Part shown: positions 63,631-64,000 of the stretch, one piece after another | Position numbering within the stretch: the stretch's first letter is position 1 | How the letters are laid out: every line of letters starts with the position of its first letter | Assembly: GCA_032717465.1 (NCBI GenBank) | Contig: CM064632.1 | Coordinates: forward strand, 21,643,425-21,707,424 | Origin: Coenobita brevimanus | Lineage: Eukaryota > Arthropoda > Malacostraca > Decapoda > Coenobitidae | Direction: 5' to 3' | Length of the DNA stretch: 64,000 nt | The notes under the pieces: generated by a model | Databases searched by the model: none | What the model was told of the DNA's origin: nothing | The model's input: only the letters and a program-made list of their open reading frames with translations | Translations under genes and position numbers: made by a program

Positions 63631-64000
63631 TTCGTAGGGAAAAACCACTACCTTTCAACGGTAATAAAGTTTCGATATCCTGTGTCTGTCTGTCTGCCTT
63701 TCGCTCTCTTTGTCTGTTCCTGTCTATCTATCTGTCTATTTATGTACCGTATGTATGTATATATGTCTGTCTTTCTGTCTGTCAGTATGTCTGTATTTAT
63801 ATATGTATGTATGTATGGATGGATGGATGGATGACTAACAATCTCTCAACGGTACCTCTATCTGCGCCTTACATTTATCTGTTTTTTTCCTTCTCATTTC
63901 TCTGTCTCTTGTGTCAGTTTTCCTTCCTTTTCTTATAATTTTTGTCTTCCTTATCTATCATCCATTACTCTCATCCTTCCCTTTCTCTCCTGCTCTCCTG

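Larger units (their letters stand above)
61857..64000. repeat. Segmental duplication, copy B (matches 51899-53960, continues past the window)
   Basis: Direct repeat of copy A. The SINE site is empty. About 650 bp (62560-63212) absent from A include a family B element and (AT)n. The last bases match copy A near 53795, so the duplication runs beyond the window. Confidence 0.88.

Overview
The window looks like repeat-dense, gene-poor DNA from an arthropod nuclear genome, most likely a decapod crustacean. This is inferred from the extreme density of long (CT)n, (GT)n, (ATT)n, (GTA)n and (ATCC)n microsatellites, tRNA-derived SINEs, decayed non-LTR retrotransposon ends with crustacean-like C-termini, and many short inverted-repeat elements. 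I found no host protein-coding gene, rRNA, functional tRNA or CRISPR array. Nearly every long open frame is either mobile-element sequence or a translated simple repeat.

Layout. 1-7119: 3' part of an LTR retrotransposon plus 2.4 kb of flank, ending at a 100-N scaffold gap (7120-7219). 7220-14570: CACAC-type and GTGGTAGTG-type low-complexity arrays around a 1.66-kb foldback element (9769-11427). 14.75-31.2 kb: microsatellites, polypyrimidine tracts, a Tc1/mariner-type MITE (21221-21508), several MITE-like families (called A, B and C here), SINEs, a five-unit satellite (27321-27905) and a LINE 3' end. 31237-37201: a complete LTR retrotransposon with GTGTA target duplications and a Gmr1-like gag/protease/integrase-finger frame broken by stops. 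37202-39642: the same flank as 4684-7119. 39897-41867: an RTE-like LINE with 13-bp target duplications; its 544-residue frame has lost the endonuclease but kept the reverse transcriptase. 41.9-51.9 kb: a SINE carrying a GC-rich hairpin, an AGGTCA minisatellite, large pyrimidine minisatellites and more foldback elements. 51.9-54.0 and 61.9-64.0 kb: two copies of a direct segmental duplication, one with a SINE insertion that the other lacks. Between them are a Jockey/CR1-like LINE 3' end, a 28-bp tandem array and a (TCCATCCATC)-type array.

Two results stand out. First, 1-7119 and 32504-39642 are near-identical and share even the target-site flank of the LTR element, so this is one insertion seen twice: an uncollapsed haplotype, a scaffolding error or a recent segmental duplication. 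The gap at 7120 sits exactly where the similarity stops. Second, the window is a layered record of transposition: an LTR element inside a MITE, a LINE inside a family C repeat, a hairpin inside a SINE, a SINE inside one paralogue. Both main retroelements are deletion or nonsense derivatives, so any mobility would depend on proteins supplied elsewhere. I saw no convincing new cellular system.

All comparisons were made by eye. Family names are based on remembered protein and repeat signatures, and boundaries of low-complexity regions are approximate.
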